NCBI RefSeq assembly: GCF_014701095.1
Contig: NZ_AP023439.1
Coordinates: 7,366,001-7,430,000 of the forward strand
Source: Streptomyces tuirus
GTDB taxonomy: Bacteria; Actinomycetota; Actinomycetes; Streptomycetales; Streptomycetaceae
DNA: 64,000 bases
Direction: 5' to 3'
Shown: piece by piece, positions 63,347 through 64,000 of the stretch
How the letters are laid out: every line of letters starts with the position of its first letter
Position numbering within the stretch: the stretch's first letter is position 1
Program-made: the position numbers and the translations under genes
The notes under the pieces: model-generated
Seen by the model: the letters and a program-made list of their open reading frames with translations, nothing else
What the model was told of the DNA's origin: nothing
The model's database searches: none

Positions 63347-64000
63347 TCAGATGTCGGCTGCCGCAGACTGGATGTCCTGCCGCGCCTGCCTCATCAGCTC
63401 GTCCAAGTCGCCGACCTCAGGGGCGAGTTCCCGTGCGCGCGGCCCGATCTGCTGCAGCCATGCCGCAGTGGCCAGGGCCAGATCGGCGGCCTCCCGGGTC
63501 CGCTCCTCGCCGAGCAGTTTCTCGACCTTGAAAGCAATGCTCGCGAGCGTGTCGTCATCGGTGACCGGCACCAGGTAGGACTCCAGGCCCGGCGGATACG
63601 GTGTCCGCGCTCGGTACTCACGCATCGCGGTCACGACCCCGGGCACCGCGCTGTACTGGTCGAGGAGGCCCATGAAGACGTACAGGCGGGCCGTCAGCCG
63701 TGGCAGGCCGGGGTGCCGATCCAGCCAGGCCATCAGCTCACGCTGATCACCGAAGTGGGCCATGATCTGCGACATCGCCTGCGCGACCCGGGTGGGCCAG
63801 GTCCAGTGGAAGGGCAGCAGCCGCGCCACCTGATGGGCGAGCGCCGCCTCGCTCTCCGCGTCCAGCGTGCCGGCTACGAATTCGGCGACCTGTCTGTGGT
63901 CCAGTCCGTAGTCGGTCGGCGTCGCCCGGTCCTGTGAGCTCTGCGACGAGTCGTGGCGCAGACGCAACAGCTGTGTGCCGATCTTGCTCAATGTCCGGTT
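63347..64000 (-). CDS. Hypothetical helical protein (5' end outside window)
   Basis: The frame is open through the right window edge; a TTG at 63991 is a possible start but the gene may begin beyond 64000. About 214 residues are visible, mostly helical: TDYGLDHRQVAEFVAGTLDA, LLPFHWTWPTRVAQAMSQIM, FGDQRELMAWLDRHPG and VEKLLGEERTREAADLALAT. No signal, no membrane segment and no family I recognise. Confidence 0.65.
   Translation of the reverse strand, partial: NRTLSKIGTQLLRLRHDSSQSSQDRATPTDYGLDHRQVAEFVAGTLDAESEAALAHQVARLLPFHWTWPTRVAQAMSQIMAHFGDQRELMAWLDRHPGLPRLTARLYVFMGLLDQYSAVPGVVTAMREYRARTPYPPGLESYLVPVTDDDTLASIAFKVEKLLGEERTREAADLALATAAWLQQIGPRARELAPEVGDLDELMRQARQDIQSAAADI

Overview
The window is high-GC actinomycete DNA, almost certainly a Streptomyces chromosome. 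The grounds are strong third-position G/C bias, frequent GTG and TTG starts, 4-bp ATGA/GTGA gene overlaps, a SARP/AfsR regulator, a streptogrisin-type protease, RsbW-like ATPases, a GlxA-type AraC regulator, a rifampin phosphotransferase preceded by a rifamycin-associated element, and small families typical of Streptomyces (DUF5302, DUF6328, GlsB/YeaQ). I see no insertion sequence, prophage, tRNA, rRNA or CRISPR array. It reads as a metabolically accessory region with several decaying genes.

Layout. (1) 1-815: C-terminal end of a PP2C/SpoIIE phosphatase with an anti-sigma-like ATPase. (2) 922-8073: a small prenylated-indole type locus on the minus strand, DMATS-type prenyltransferase > tryptophanase > type III polyketide synthase, divergent from a large SARP-NB-ARC regulator. 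(3) 8200-12558: GT2 glycosyltransferase with a coupled membrane protein, an SRPBCC protein, a sirtuin and GlsB. (4) 12689-22081: the most notable region, a minus-strand operon of eight genes combining an Agd3-like (CE18) deacetylase, a PelF-like GT4 glycosyltransferase, a multi-spanning membrane protein, two NDP-sugar SDR enzymes, a sugar-1-phosphate nucleotidyltransferase, a spherulin-4/Sph3-like (GH135) hydrolase and an Ega3-like (GH114) lipoprotein hydrolase. Together these are the activities known for fungal galactosaminogalactan and bacterial Pel, so the operon probably makes, trims, deacetylates and exports an amino-sugar exopolysaccharide. (5) 22479-34613: secreted protein, MsrA, rifampin phosphotransferase with its RAE, a STAS/anti-sigma partner-switch pair, a P-loop kinase, a Lys/Ala-rich wHTH protein, a secreted peptidyl-arginine deiminase with all four PAD catalytic residues, a DUF350 protein, a comB pseudogene and an HIBYL-CoA hydrolase.

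(6) 34707-47474: vWA protein, ECF-sigma remnant, streptogrisin, three small membrane or hypothetical genes, GlxA regulator, GAPDH, aldehyde dehydrogenase, desaturase, a double alpha/beta hydrolase driven by a MerR-type 19-bp-spacer promoter, the divergent MerR gene and a DCC protein. (7) 47622-58052: GH16-like protein, GNAT, an NlpC/P60 protein that lacks its catalytic cysteine, DUF5302, a lysyl oxidase interrupted by one in-frame TGA, an FdhF/YdeP molybdoenzyme with a coupled SRPBCC gene, an AbgT remnant and a zinc-ribbon protein. (8) 58278-64000: Tat-exported FAD amine oxidoreductase, large catalase KatE with a SigB-like promoter, and two uncharacterised genes, the last running off the window.

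Main themes: extracellular polysaccharide assembly, stress response (RsbW/STAS-type regulators, catalase, MsrA, GlsB), antibiotic resistance, and a notable density of degenerate genes (comB, ECF sigma, lysyl oxidase, NlpC/P60, AbgT).
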